A stretch of DNA of 64,000 bases from Vibrio injensis (GTDB taxonomy: Bacteria; Pseudomonadota; Gammaproteobacteria; Enterobacterales; Vibrionaceae): NCBI RefSeq assembly GCF_001895205.1, contig NZ_BDJF01000025.1, positions 202,031 to 266,030 of the forward strand, in the 5' to 3' direction. A model generated the notes under the pieces. The model was not told the DNA's origin and searched no databases. It saw only the letters and a program-made list of their open reading frames with translations. Shown here in pieces: positions 1 through 7,685 of this stretch. The translations under genes and the position numbers were made by a program. Position 1 is the first letter of the stretch; each line of letters opens with the position of its first letter.

Positions 1-1193
1 GCTTTGGCGCTGCACGTGAGTGGCTGGCGGGTGTGGACTGGAGTGGCGCAGCCTCCACAGCCTGGGATGGGGTTAAGACGGTTTTCCGTTGGTCGCCCCT
101 TGGCTTGGTGTCGCGCGGCTTTGGTGCTGCGCGTGAGTGGCTGACGGGTGTGGACTGGAGTGGCGCAGCCTCCACTGCCTGGGAGGGTTTAAAGACGGTA
201 TTTCAGTGGTCGCCGCTTGGGCTTCTGATTCGCGGCTTTGGCGCTGCACGTGAGTGGCTGGCGGGTGTGGACTGGACTGGCGCAGCCTCCACAGCCTGGG
301 ATGGGGTTAAGACGGTTTTCCGCTGGTCGCCCCTTGGCTTGGTGTCGCGCGGCTTTGGTGCTGCGCGTGAGTGGCTGACGGGTGTGGACTGGAGTGGCGC
401 AGCCTCCACTGCCTGGGATGGGGTTAAGACGGTTTTCCGTTGGTCGCCCCTTGGCCTGGTCTCGCGCGGCTTTGGTGCTGCGCGTGAGTGGCTGACGGGC
501 GTGGACTGGAATGGCGCAGCCTCCACTGCCTGGGAGGGTTTAAAGACGGTATTTCAGTGGTCGCCGCTTGGGCTTCTCATTCGTGGATTTGGTGCTGTCA
601 CTGACTGGCTTTCCGGTATCGACTGGAGCGAGAGCGGGCGGGCCATTTTGGGCACATTGGTTGATGGCATAAAAAGTGTGGCCATGGCTCCGGTTAATGC
701 TGTCCGCAATACCCTGGGTAAGGTTCGCGAGCTGTTGCCGTTTTCTGATGCAAAGACAGGGCCGCTATCAGACCTGACCGCCTCGGGCGCTTCCATTCCC
801 AGCACGCTTGCTGAGGGTGCGCAAAGTGCGCAGGAAGTGCTGGGGCAGAGTTTGCGCGGCGTTCTCTCAAGCGTGTGGTCCGGTGCGCGTGAGCTGCTGA
901 GCGGCAACGTGGACGTGGGGGCAAAGATTGGCGAGGTGTTGACCCCGGCGCGGCAGGCTGCCAGTGCAGGCTTGGTTGCAGCCAGTGCCGTGATGGCCCC
1001 CGCTACGGCAGCAGCCGACGCGCCGCAAGCGCCCGCCAAGGTAGAAATTAGCAATCACTACCAGATCAGCGTACAGGCTGCACCTGGTATGGATGCAGAA
1101 GAGGTAGCTACGTTGGTGCAGCGCAAAATTGAAGAGGCCGAAGAGGCCAAGGCTCGGCAACGTCGTGGCCAGTTATATGACGGGATGAATTGA
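1..1193 (+). CDS. Phage tail tape-measure protein, C-terminal part (5' end outside window)
   Basis: The reading frame is open from the first base (first full codon at 3), so the gene starts upstream. The visible part holds five 39-residue tandem repeats of the pattern VDWSGAASTAW...GFGAAREWL (units at 33, 150, 267, 384, 501), a degenerate sixth unit, then a non-repetitive Ala-rich tail that ends with charged residues. A long repeat-containing protein directly upstream of gpU/gpX/gpD homologues is the expected place of the tape measure, which sets tail length and is threaded through the tail tube. Inference rests on position and repeats, since no catalytic domain is visible. The next gene begins one base after the stop. 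Confidence 0.75.
   Translation, partial: FGAAREWLAGVDWSGAASTAWDGVKTVFRWSPLGLVSRGFGAAREWLTGVDWSGAASTAWEGLKTVFQWSPLGLLIRGFGAAREWLAGVDWTGAASTAWDGVKTVFRWSPLGLVSRGFGAAREWLTGVDWSGAASTAWDGVKTVFRWSPLGLVSRGFGAAREWLTGVDWNGAASTAWEGLKTVFQWSPLGLLIRGFGAVTDWLSGIDWSESGRAILGTLVDGIKSVAMAPVNAVRNTLGKVRELLPFSDAKTGPLSDLTASGASIPSTLAEGAQSAQEVLGQSLRGVLSSVWSGARELLSGNVDVGAKIGEVLTPARQAASAGLVAASAVMAPATAAADAPQAPAKVEISNHYQISVQAAPGMDAEEVATLVQRKIEEAEEAKARQRRGQLYDGMN
33..617 (+). repeat. 117-bp in-frame tandem repeats in the tape-measure gene
   Basis: Five contiguous 117-bp units (39 codons) start at 33, 150, 267, 384 and 501. Two versions occur: A encodes WDGVKTVFRWSPLGLVSR and B encodes WEGLKTVFQWSPLGLLIR. The order is A-B-A-A-B. 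Copies of the same version are nearly identical at DNA level, so they arose by recent duplication or are homogenised by recombination. Bases 1-32 are the end of a further unit, so the array continues upstream. Confidence 0.95.
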
Positions 1194-1194
1194 G

Positions 1195-1578
1195 ATGATG
1201 TTAGGGCTAGGTGATTACCGTTTTAGCGTTGACCGCGCCGCTTACCAAGAGTTGCGGCGGGTCACTGATTACCGCTGGCCTAGCCAGGAGCGGATTGGCC
1301 GAACCCCTGCCCGGCAGTTCGTTGGCCCTGGTGATGATCGCCAAGACCTTGAGGGTGTTATTTATCCGCACTTTCGGGGCGGTCCCGGCCAACTGGATGC
1401 TATGCGAGAAGAGGCAGCGCAAGGCACCCCGCTGTTGCTGGTGGATGGCGAGGGCCGCATTCATGGCCGCTGGGTGATTGAGCGCGTAGAGGAAACCAAA
1501 AGCGTGATTGATGAGAAGGGCCGTCCGCGCCGCCAGCAGTTTCGCCTGACAATCGCTTTTTATGGGGATGATCGCTGA
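1195..1578 (+). CDS. Phage tail protein, P2 gpU family
   Basis: This 127-residue protein matches the P2 gpU family in length and features: an N-terminal MLGLGDYRFSVDRAAYQEL segment, a central GVIYPHFRGGPGQLD stretch, and a C-terminal half with IHGRWVIERVEETKS followed by a beta-rich FRLTIAFYGDD end. In P2-like phages gpU is a tail-completion or tail-terminator protein. It follows the tape measure by one base. Its stop overlaps the next start in a TGATG arrangement, so translation is probably coupled. An alternative start is the ATG at 1198. Confidence 0.85.
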   Translation: MMLGLGDYRFSVDRAAYQELRRVTDYRWPSQERIGRTPARQFVGPGDDRQDLEGVIYPHFRGGPGQLDAMREEAAQGTPLLLVDGEGRIHGRWVIERVEETKSVIDEKGRPRRQQFRLTIAFYGDDR

Positions 1579-1781
1579 TGGTTGTGTATCGAACGAAGGA
1601 CGGAGACCGACTGGATCAGATTTGCCACCGCCATTATGGCCGTGTGGATGTGGTCCAGGAGGTGCTGGATGCAAACCGGGGGCTGGCTGATTTGGGGCCG
1701 GTACTGGCTGCGGGTGTGCGCATTAAGCTGCCGCAGCTTTCGCCACCCAAGGCGCGTAAGACTGTGAGGTTGTGGGACTGA
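1578..1781 (+). CDS. Phage tail protein X (P2 gpX family, LysM-like)
   Basis: This small 67-residue protein has the gpX pattern: YRTKDGDRLDQICHRHYG, then VVQEVLDANRGLADLGPVLAAGVRIKLP, which resembles a single LysM fold. P2 gpX is a small tail protein of uncertain exact role, probably acting at the baseplate hub or in binding to peptidoglycan. It overlaps the upstream gpU homologue by one base (TGATG) and the following gpD homologue in the same way. Position between U and D homologues supports the call. Confidence 0.85.
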   Translation: MVVYRTKDGDRLDQICHRHYGRVDVVQEVLDANRGLADLGPVLAAGVRIKLPQLSPPKARKTVRLWD

Positions 1782-2785
1782 TGAAGCCTGTTTTCCGCGT
1801 TACCGCCGATGGCTCAGATATAACAGCCGCTATTCGGGACCGGCTGGTGAGTCTGCGTGTGATTGATGAGGCGGGCGAGGATTCGGACACCCTGGAGATT
1901 GTGATTGATGATCGGGATGGTGTAGTGGAGCTGCCGCGCAAGGGCGTGGAGCTGGAAGTTTGGCTGGGATTTGACGCGGATGCAGTGGGTATGGGCCTGT
2001 ATGTGGTCGATGAGGTGGGTGTTACGTTTGTGCCTGCCCAGATGAGGATTACTGCGAGAGCGGCCAACTTCAGTAACTCCGATACAGCCAGAGACAGGCG
2101 CGCAAGCCTGCGGGAGCCGCGGTCGCGCGACTGGCACCAGGTAACTCTGGGCGACATGGTGGAGGAAATAGCTGGCGAGCATGGGTTTGAGGCGCGGGTT
2201 AGCGATGAGCTGGCGGCTATAGAGCTGGAGCACGTAGACCAGATAGACGAAAGCGACCTGAATTTACTGATGCGCCTGGCTCGTAACCATGACGCATTGG
2301 CCAAACCTGCCGGTGGTCGGCTATTGGTGCTGCCTCGCTCTGACATGCGTACAGCGGATGGGCGTCAACCGGACCCGGTGACGATTACGCCGGAAGATAT
2401 TAGCGGCGGCTCTGTGGTAATGCCTGAGCGCTCCCGGTATGCATCTGTCGTGGCTCACTACCATGACGCAGAGCTGGGTGAAGAGGTAGAAATTCAGGCT
2501 GGAGAAGGCGAGCCGGTCTTTCGTGTGCGGCGAGAGTACCCGGACGCGGACAGCGCAAGAAGTGCTGCAGAGGCCAGGCTTAGGGCATTTGAGCGCGGGG
2601 CTGTTGAGTTGACGCTAGACCTGCCAGGCAATCCGATGGTGGCGGCGGGCACCCCGGTGCAGCTTACTGGTTTTCGCCAGGGTATAGACCGCAGCTACCG
2701 AACCGAGCGGGCGGAGCACGTGCTGGACGGTCGTGGGCTGCATACCCGGATACGGGCGGAGGGTGACAATGCAGGGAATGAATAA
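1781..2785 (+). CDS. Phage late control / baseplate hub protein D (P2 gpD family)
   Basis: The protein of 334 residues begins MKPVFRVTADGSDIT and carries the gpD features: an early IRDRLVSLRVIDEAGEDSDTLEIVIDDRDG segment, a central SDLNLLMRLARNHDALAKPAGG block and a C-terminal beta-rich part. gpD homologues (VgrG/gp27-like fold) form the hub at the tail tip; in P2 the gene is historically called late control. I chose ATG 1781, which overlaps the upstream TGA (TGATG), over the GTG at 1772 because the same overlap is used by the preceding pair. It overlaps the start of the next gene by 17 bases. Confidence 0.88.
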   Translation: MKPVFRVTADGSDITAAIRDRLVSLRVIDEAGEDSDTLEIVIDDRDGVVELPRKGVELEVWLGFDADAVGMGLYVVDEVGVTFVPAQMRITARAANFSNSDTARDRRASLREPRSRDWHQVTLGDMVEEIAGEHGFEARVSDELAAIELEHVDQIDESDLNLLMRLARNHDALAKPAGGRLLVLPRSDMRTADGRQPDPVTITPEDISGGSVVMPERSRYASVVAHYHDAELGEEVEIQAGEGEPVFRVRREYPDADSARSAAEARLRAFERGAVELTLDLPGNPMVAAGTPVQLTGFRQGIDRSYRTERAEHVLDGRGLHTRIRAEGDNAGNE

Positions 2786-3104
2786 GGATACAGGCAAGCG
2801 ATTGGCTGGCGTGGCGCACTTGCGGCAAAGCATTCAGGACATTCTGAGCACTCCGCTCGGAACGCGGGTGATGCGCCCCACCTATGGTTCGCGCTTGCCG
2901 GAGCTGATAGACCGGCCTGTGGATGATGCGCTGTTGATTGATCTGTATGCGGCCACGGCAGAGGCACTGGAGGACTGGGAGCCTCGCTTCGAGTTGCGCC
3001 GCGTTCAGGCTGTACAGCCTACCGAGGGGCGCATAACCATAACTGTTGAGGGGCTGTATTTGCCTGACAATGAGTACATACGACTGGAGGGGCTGGAGCT
3101 GTGA
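2769..3104 (+). CDS. Baseplate assembly protein W (gp25/lysozyme-like family)
   Basis: This 111-residue protein has the gpW/gp25 signature: HLRQSIQDILSTPLGTRVMRPTYGSRLPELID near the N-terminus, then an acidic YAATAEALEDWEPRFELRRV stretch. It is a wedge component of the contractile-tail baseplate. The start at 2769 is preceded by GGAGGG at 2758-2763, a good ribosome binding site; a second Met lies at 2778. Its stop overlaps the GTG start of the J homologue. No gpV (spike) gene lies between D and W, which is where some related tail clusters carry it. Confidence 0.88.
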   Translation: MQGMNKDTGKRLAGVAHLRQSIQDILSTPLGTRVMRPTYGSRLPELIDRPVDDALLIDLYAATAEALEDWEPRFELRRVQAVQPTEGRITITVEGLYLPDNEYIRLEGLEL

Positions 3105-3961
3105 GTGCGATTGATTTAAGCCGCCTACCGCCGCCGGAGGTTATCGAAGAGCTGAGCTATGAGGCTATTTTGGCTGAATGGAAGGCGGACCTTATCGGCA
3201 AGGACCCGGCCCTTGAAGCTGTTCTCGAGGTGGAGAGTGAGCCGCTGACAAAAATGGTGCAGGTGGGCGCATACAGAGAATATCTGATGCGGCAGCGCGC
3301 CAATGACAAGGTGCGCGACCTCCTGCTGGCGTTCGCCCAGGGGCCTGATTTGGACCATATAGGCGTTACTCGCTTTGGTGTTGAGCGGTTGATGCTGGAG
3401 CAAGGGCCGCCCCCTGTTTATGAATCGGATGAGGCTTACCTGCGCCGCCTTCTGATTGCACCGGACCGCTTTACTACGGCGGGTTCTGAAGACTCTTATG
3501 TCTTCCATGCTCTAACTGCCAGCGGCGACGTTAAGGACGTAAAGGCCCTGAATGGCGGGGCTGGCCGGGTTCGTGTCCCTGTCCTTTCGCGCGAGGGAAC
3601 TGGCGAGGCGTCGGCAGCACTGGTCGCTACCGTGGATGGTGCATTGCAGCCACAAAAGGTGCGTCCACTGAATGACTTAGTACAGGTGTTCAGCGCAACT
3701 GTTAAGACCTACCAGGTCGCGGCCACACTGACCGTTCGCCCTGGGCCGGACACCGAGGTTGTACGGATGGCCGCAGAAAAAGCCGCGCAAGAATATGCCG
3801 ATTCCCGGCACTCCCTGGGCGTGGACATGATACGCGACGCGATGCAGGCGGCCCTGTATGTGGAGGGTGTGGAGCATGTAGACATGACCGAGCCTGTCGC
3901 CGATGTGCTGTGCGGTGACACGGAAGCGCCCTTTTGTGTTTCGGTGGAGGTTAATGCTTGA
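3101..3961 (+). CDS. Baseplate assembly protein J (P2 gpJ family)
   Basis: The protein is 286 residues long, close to P2 gpJ (about 300). Recognisable are the N-terminal IDLSRLPPPEVIEELSYEAIL, the RANDKVRDLLLAFAQGPDLDHIG block and the central YLRRLLIAPDRFTTAGSEDSY stretch typical of J homologues. gpJ is a baseplate wedge protein. It starts with GTG overlapping the W stop and ends overlapping the I start, so W-J-I form one translationally coupled unit. Confidence 0.9.
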   Translation: MSAIDLSRLPPPEVIEELSYEAILAEWKADLIGKDPALEAVLEVESEPLTKMVQVGAYREYLMRQRANDKVRDLLLAFAQGPDLDHIGVTRFGVERLMLEQGPPPVYESDEAYLRRLLIAPDRFTTAGSEDSYVFHALTASGDVKDVKALNGGAGRVRVPVLSREGTGEASAALVATVDGALQPQKVRPLNDLVQVFSATVKTYQVAATLTVRPGPDTEVVRMAAEKAAQEYADSRHSLGVDMIRDAMQAALYVEGVEHVDMTEPVADVLCGDTEAPFCVSVEVNA

Positions 3962-4944
3962 TGAGTAGCCTGCTGCCACCCAACGCTACAGAGCTGGAAA
4001 AGGAGTTGGACGAGGTATTGGCTCGCCAGGAGCAGGTGCTGCCACCTATCCGCGAAATGTGGGACCCGTGGAGTTGCCCGACTGAGTTGCTGCCTTGGTT
4101 GGCGTGGTCTGAGGGTGTTGATGAGTGGGATTCGCAATGGCCAGAGCAAGTTAAGCGTCAAGTGATCGCGTCAACGCCTGAGATTCGCAAGCACCGGGGC
4201 ACCGTCTGGGCTGTCCGCGAGGCGCTGCGGGCTGCTGGCTATGCCGACGCAGAGCTGCAAGAAGGCATGCCGGTACTAACCCATGACGGCAGCCAGCTTT
4301 ATGACCAGGTAGAGACCTACGGCGGAGGCGCGCGCTGGGCGCTGTTTAAGGTGATAGCGGATATTGGCGAGGGCAAGGGCGTCGGCGGCGCTGAGTTAAA
4401 CCGCCTGTTACGCTTGATTGACCGCGCCAAGAACGTGCGCAGCGTGCTGCGAGAGGTTGCCTATCGGGCCAGCGTGGACGACGTGATAGCGGCACAGGAC
4501 GACCAGACCGTGGATGTGCTGCAAACGGTTGAAGAGGTGCGCCCGTGGGGTCGCCGCTATGACGGAGTAATAAGTCATAACCAAGCCACTCAACTACCGC
4601 GTGCGCCGCAATACTTTGATGGCGCATACCGCCACACCGGCGAGCTGCGCCACGACGGCCTGAGGCCCTACCACGACTGGGATGTGACTGGCGAGCGCTA
4701 CGACAACCAGTGGGATGAGATGGTGTTCGGACTACGCTCAGAGCTGGACGAGTCGCACCAGGTGGCTGCGCACTATGACGGCGCAGCCAGCTATGAAGCC
4801 GTTCTTAGCCACGGCGACACCCAGCCCCCGGCTGTTGATGCAGGGCTGCTGAATATCGTGCTACGGCGTCGCCATAACGGGCGGCTGAACTATGCGGGCG
4901 GCCAGCAATACGCAGGCAGCGCGCCAATATCACAATCGTTTTAA
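3961..4944 (+). CDS. Phage tail protein I (P2 gpI family) with long C-terminal extension
   Basis: The first ~180 residues are a standard gpI: LLPPNATELEKELDEVLARQE, then LPWLAWSEGVDEWDSQWPEQ and KHRGTVWAVREALRAAGY. gpI links the baseplate to the tail fibres. P2 gpI is about 176 residues, but this protein is 327. The extra ~150 residues contain repeated short motifs around Y/F/H-D-G (YDGVISHN, YFDGAYRHTGELRHDG, HYDGAASY, YAGGQQYAG) and look like a beta-structured fibre-attachment appendage. ATG 3961 overlaps the J stop (TGATG) and has GGAGG at 3946-3950. Confidence 0.85.
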   Translation: MSSLLPPNATELEKELDEVLARQEQVLPPIREMWDPWSCPTELLPWLAWSEGVDEWDSQWPEQVKRQVIASTPEIRKHRGTVWAVREALRAAGYADAELQEGMPVLTHDGSQLYDQVETYGGGARWALFKVIADIGEGKGVGGAELNRLLRLIDRAKNVRSVLREVAYRASVDDVIAAQDDQTVDVLQTVEEVRPWGRRYDGVISHNQATQLPRAPQYFDGAYRHTGELRHDGLRPYHDWDVTGERYDNQWDEMVFGLRSELDESHQVAAHYDGAASYEAVLSHGDTQPPAVDAGLLNIVLRRRHNGRLNYAGGQQYAGSAPISQSF

Positions 4945-4954
4945 GGGGCTTTAT

Positions 4955-5395
4955 ATGCACTTAGAGGACACAGAAAACTTGCCCACCGGCACGCTGGAGG
5001 TGGCGATTTTCAAAAACGGCCAACTGTTCGACTTCTGGAAGGACCAGAACCTGGTTGTTAACGAAGCGCGCACCATGCTGGCTCAACTGGTTGCCGGTGA
5101 CTCGGCTGGCTCAGCAATTACCAAAATCGGCTTTGGGGTGGGCAGCACCCCGGCGGACCCAGATGACACCAGCTTGTCCAGCGCTTATGTGCGCAATCTG
5201 ACCGGCCACAGCTACCCGGAGGCGGGCAAGGTGCGCTTTGAGTTCGCACTGAATACCAGTGAGGCCAACGGCCTGACCATTCGGGAGTTCGGTCTCATTA
5301 CCGCCGATAACCGCCTGTTCAGCCGCAAGGTGCGCGGGGGTATTGAAAAAAACGACGACATCAGCTTAGAGGGTGTCTGGACTATCACGTTTTAG
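4955..5395 (+). CDS. Phage tail protein of unknown role (tail-fibre region)
   Basis: This 146-residue protein begins MHLEDTENLPTGTLEVAIFK. The start is set by AAGGGG at 4943-4948, eight bases or fewer upstream of ATG 4955; a longer frame from 4892 would run into gpI. The body has LVVNEARTMLAQLVAGD, KIGFGVGSTPADPDDTSL and TIREFGLITADNRLFSRK, a pattern I associate with phage proteins between gpI and the fibre, but no function is known to me. It is followed by a Gly-rich SD and the fibre protein, so a baseplate-fibre adaptor role is an inference. Confidence 0.7.
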   Translation: MHLEDTENLPTGTLEVAIFKNGQLFDFWKDQNLVVNEARTMLAQLVAGDSAGSAITKIGFGVGSTPADPDDTSLSSAYVRNLTGHSYPEAGKVRFEFALNTSEANGLTIREFGLITADNRLFSRKVRGGIEKNDDISLEGVWTITF

Positions 5396-5407
5396 GAGGG
5401 GTGACGC

Positions 5408-6286
5408 ATGGCGAACCTACAAGAGCAGGCCACCTGGGAAAGTGGCGTTTATCAAATTGAAACCACCGACCCAGTGGTGGGCGGCCCGGACGGCGTTAGC
5501 AACGTCCAGGCCAAGCAGCTAGGCAATCGTACCGCCTACCTCAAACAAAAATTAGAAGAGGCACAGCAAAGCCTTGATGCCGTCGGTGTTGAGGGCCAGA
5601 ACGCACTTTGGGCGGCTGTCGAGTTGGCACTGGCCGACGTGGGCCTGCTAACCCGCGAGCTAGACCGCAATCAGACGGTGCGCCATCAAGAAGGTTTCTT
5701 CACTCTCTACAATCGGGGTGTGAAGTCGGGATGCAGCATCAGCAAGAGCACCAGTGCAAGCCGCAACCTGTCGATTAGCTCCGGTGTGTGTTTTATGCAC
5801 GGCGCAGAAATGGGCGTGGACTCAGAGGAGAATGCGGCCAGCGTGCCAGGCAACAGCGGCAGCAGCTCAGCCACGGCACAGGCCTATCTGTACGTGCTTA
5901 ATAACCGGGTACGCCTGGCAGTGACCGGTCCGAATGAAGAAGCACCGGCAGACACTCTGGTGCTGGCTGATTTACACATTCCGGCAGGTAATACCGGCGC
6001 AACCGACCAGTATCTGACCAATGTGACGATTACCACTGTGGCGCGGGTTGAGCCTGACTGGCCACACGTACAAACCGACCCAGCCTACCGACAGCACGAC
6101 TTTGAAAAGGTGATGCATAACGCCGGGTACCAGCTCAGCCTCGATATTGTGGGCTTTATCGGTGGCCAAAAGCCGGTGCTCATTAACCGCGACGCAGACC
6201 GCGCCGCCAACACATTTCGCGTCTATGGCAGCGGCTCGGCTGACGCCGTGCGCGTCCGCTTCGTGGCGCACCTGATGAACCAGTAA
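5408..6286 (+). CDS. Tail-fibre / fibre-adaptor protein
   Basis: This 292-residue protein starts after a strong AGGAGGGG ribosome binding site. Its first ~50 residues (ATWESGVYQIETTDPVVGG, then DGVSNVQAKQLGNRTAYLKQ) match the N-terminal pattern shared by many phage tail fibres, in which the listed residues precede a predicted coiled coil. A Ser/Gly-rich linker around residues 150-165 is followed by a beta-rich C-terminal half. It probably links the baseplate to the distal adhesin encoded two genes downstream. It lacks the long repeats of classical P2 gpH, so it is a short fibre. Confidence 0.7.
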   Translation: MANLQEQATWESGVYQIETTDPVVGGPDGVSNVQAKQLGNRTAYLKQKLEEAQQSLDAVGVEGQNALWAAVELALADVGLLTRELDRNQTVRHQEGFFTLYNRGVKSGCSISKSTSASRNLSISSGVCFMHGAEMGVDSEENAASVPGNSGSSSATAQAYLYVLNNRVRLAVTGPNEEAPADTLVLADLHIPAGNTGATDQYLTNVTITTVARVEPDWPHVQTDPAYRQHDFEKVMHNAGYQLSLDIVGFIGGQKPVLINRDADRAANTFRVYGSGSADAVRVRFVAHLMNQ

Positions 6287-6296
6287 GGAGAAGACC

Positions 6297-6617
6297 ATGC
6301 GAGTTAAAACCATCGGAGCCGGGCCACACCCGGACATCAGCAAGGCAGGCAGCGTCGTGAGCGTGAACGGCGTGGAAATTGACTGCGAAGCCCGACAGGG
6401 CGACAGCGCGCAGATTATCGACCTGCGAAGCAAAGACGGCCTGACCGCCGAAGGTGGCGATGGCCACCAGGTCGCGAGCATTCACATTCCGCCCCGCCAG
6501 TACCGCGAAGTCGATACCGGTGAAACCGACGACGAAGACCAGCCAGTGCTGGAACGCGAGGCGGTGCCATTCGACCCGCGCGCAGTCCTGGTCACCCTTT
6601 GGACTCATAACAGCTAA
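6297..6617 (+). CDS. Hypothetical phage protein upstream of the DGR target
   Basis: A 106-residue acidic protein with no family I recognise. It starts MRVKTIGAGPHPDISKAGSV with a good AAGGAGA site and contains IDCEARQGDSAQIID and ASIHIPPRQYREVDTGETDD. It lies 10 bases after the fibre gene and 12 bases before the target adhesin gene, so it is surely co-transcribed with both. An adaptor between fibre and adhesin or an assembly factor for the adhesin is possible, but only position supports this. Confidence 0.65.
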   Translation: MRVKTIGAGPHPDISKAGSVVSVNGVEIDCEARQGDSAQIIDLRSKDGLTAEGGDGHQVASIHIPPRQYREVDTGETDDEDQPVLEREAVPFDPRAVLVTLWTHNS

Positions 6618-6629
6618 GGAGCTAACAAC

Positions 6630-7631
6630 ATGATGATTTTCAACCCCGACAGCCTGCGCACGCAGGTAGAAGCAGCCACCGGCGGGCGCGTTACGGTCCT
6701 GTATGACGACAAGGGCTACCCGTCTTATATGCACGTCATCCCTAAATTCCGCTATGAAGACCTTGGTCTGGATGGCGTGCTAGGTGCAGGCGTGGCCACT
6801 GCGTTCCTGAAGGACGGCCAAGAGAAAAGCGAAATCTTTATCGGTCAGTTCCAGGCGTCAATGTACGACGGTCGCGCCGTAGCGTTACCAGGCAAAGACC
6901 CGCGCACCTCTATCAACTTTGATGCCGCCAAGGCCGCTTGTGTTGACAAAGGCCCAGGCTGGCATTTGATGAACGCCCATGAGTGGGCGGCGGTCGCGCT
7001 GTGGTGCAAGGCAAACGGATTTGAGCCGCGAGGCAACACCAACTGGGGGCGCGCCCACGACGCCACCCACGAAACAGCGGTACGACCTGACGGTGGAACG
7101 CCTGGCGTTTCCAGCGGAACCGGACGCACGGCCACTGGCGGCGGCCCAGCAAGCTGGCGGCACGATGGCGGCCTGTCTGGTATTGCTGACTTAGTGGGTA
7201 ACGTATGGGAGTGGCAGGACCTGCTAAAAACTAAGGATGGCCGCATTATCACCACACTGGATAACGCCTTTGACAAGGCTGAAAGTGATTGGATCTCGCA
7301 GGACCATTACGTGTCAAATGAGGGTGGATCTCCGCGCCTTCAAAACAGCGCTGGTAACGCTGTTGACGCATCGATCAGTCAAGACTGGAACACCCTAAGC
7401 AAGCAGTCAGGCTACACGGAAAGCGAGCTTATGAAGCGCCTCCTAATTAGCCCTGACACTGAAACAGAGATGCAGGGTCGATTCTATATCAACACTAATG
7501 GCGAGCGCTTCCCGCGCCGTGGCGGCGACTGGAACAATGGCTCGGCTGCCGGGCTTGCCGCGTTGGCTCTGAGCTACGCGCGTTCGCGCACGCACACGAA
7601 CACTGGGTTCCGCCCCGCTTTTGTATCCTGA
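6630..7631 (+). CDS. DGR target protein: tail adhesin with C-type-lectin (formylglycine-enzyme-like) fold
   Basis: This 333-residue protein is the receptor-binding candidate diversified by the retroelement. From about residue 75 it shows the sulfatase-modifying/formylglycine-enzyme variant of the C-type-lectin fold: GWHLMNAHEWAAVALWC, LSGIADLVGNVWEWQDLL and the C-terminal FPRRGGDWNNGS...NTGFRPAF block. The last ~40 residues are the variable repeat. Relative to the template, seven of ten Asn codons are replaced (D, A, A, S, Y, R, H), with the scaffold residues W, G, L, A and GFRP unchanged. The N-terminal ~70 residues probably attach to the fibre. Start is one of two adjacent ATGs (6630 or 6633) after AAGGAG. 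Confidence 0.9.
   Translation: MMIFNPDSLRTQVEAATGGRVTVLYDDKGYPSYMHVIPKFRYEDLGLDGVLGAGVATAFLKDGQEKSEIFIGQFQASMYDGRAVALPGKDPRTSINFDAAKAACVDKGPGWHLMNAHEWAAVALWCKANGFEPRGNTNWGRAHDATHETAVRPDGGTPGVSSGTGRTATGGGPASWRHDGGLSGIADLVGNVWEWQDLLKTKDGRIITTLDNAFDKAESDWISQDHYVSNEGGSPRLQNSAGNAVDASISQDWNTLSKQSGYTESELMKRLLISPDTETEMQGRFYINTNGERFPRRGGDWNNGSAAGLAALALSYARSRTHTNTGFRPAFVS
7504..7619 (+). repeat. DGR variable repeat (VR)
   Basis: This 116-bp stretch at the 3' end of the target gene aligns without gaps to 8041-8156. There are ten mismatches (7527, 7545, 7546, 7566, 7567, 7573, 7575, 7587, 7588, 7593) and every one is opposite an adenine in the template. The GC-rich 3' end (7604-7619) is identical in both and is the likely initiation-of-mutagenic-homing region. 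The first difference at a non-adenine base is at 7620 (T here, C in the template), which marks the end. Confidence 0.95.
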
Positions 7632-7653
7632 AACCCTGCAACATGAGGCCTGC

Positions 7654-7677
7654 TGGGGTGCGCGAGAGCGCACCCCA
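7654..7677 (+). promoter_or_regulatory. DGR target-site hairpin/cruciform
   Basis: A perfect 10-bp inverted repeat (TGGGGTGCGC / GCGCACCCCA) with a GAGA tetraloop lies 35 bases after the VR and 22 bases after the target stop. In the Bordetella phage DGR a GC-rich hairpin with a four-base loop just downstream of the VR raises retrohoming; GAGA fits the loop type described there. No T-run follows, so it is not a normal intrinsic terminator. Its role here is inferred from position and form. Confidence 0.75.
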
Positions 7678-7685
7678 TTAATATT

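Noticed and set aside
33..617. CRISPR-like array
   Set aside because: The 117-bp units are contiguous, in frame and without spacers, so they are protein repeats.
203..1054. Long minus-strand open frames opposite the tape-measure gene
   Set aside because: They are shadows of the GC-rich repeats, show the same 39-residue periodicity, and have no ribosome binding site or known fold.
7654..7677. Intrinsic terminator after the target gene
   Set aside because: The stem is followed by CATTAATATT without a T-run, and avd, the TR and RT downstream must be transcribed.
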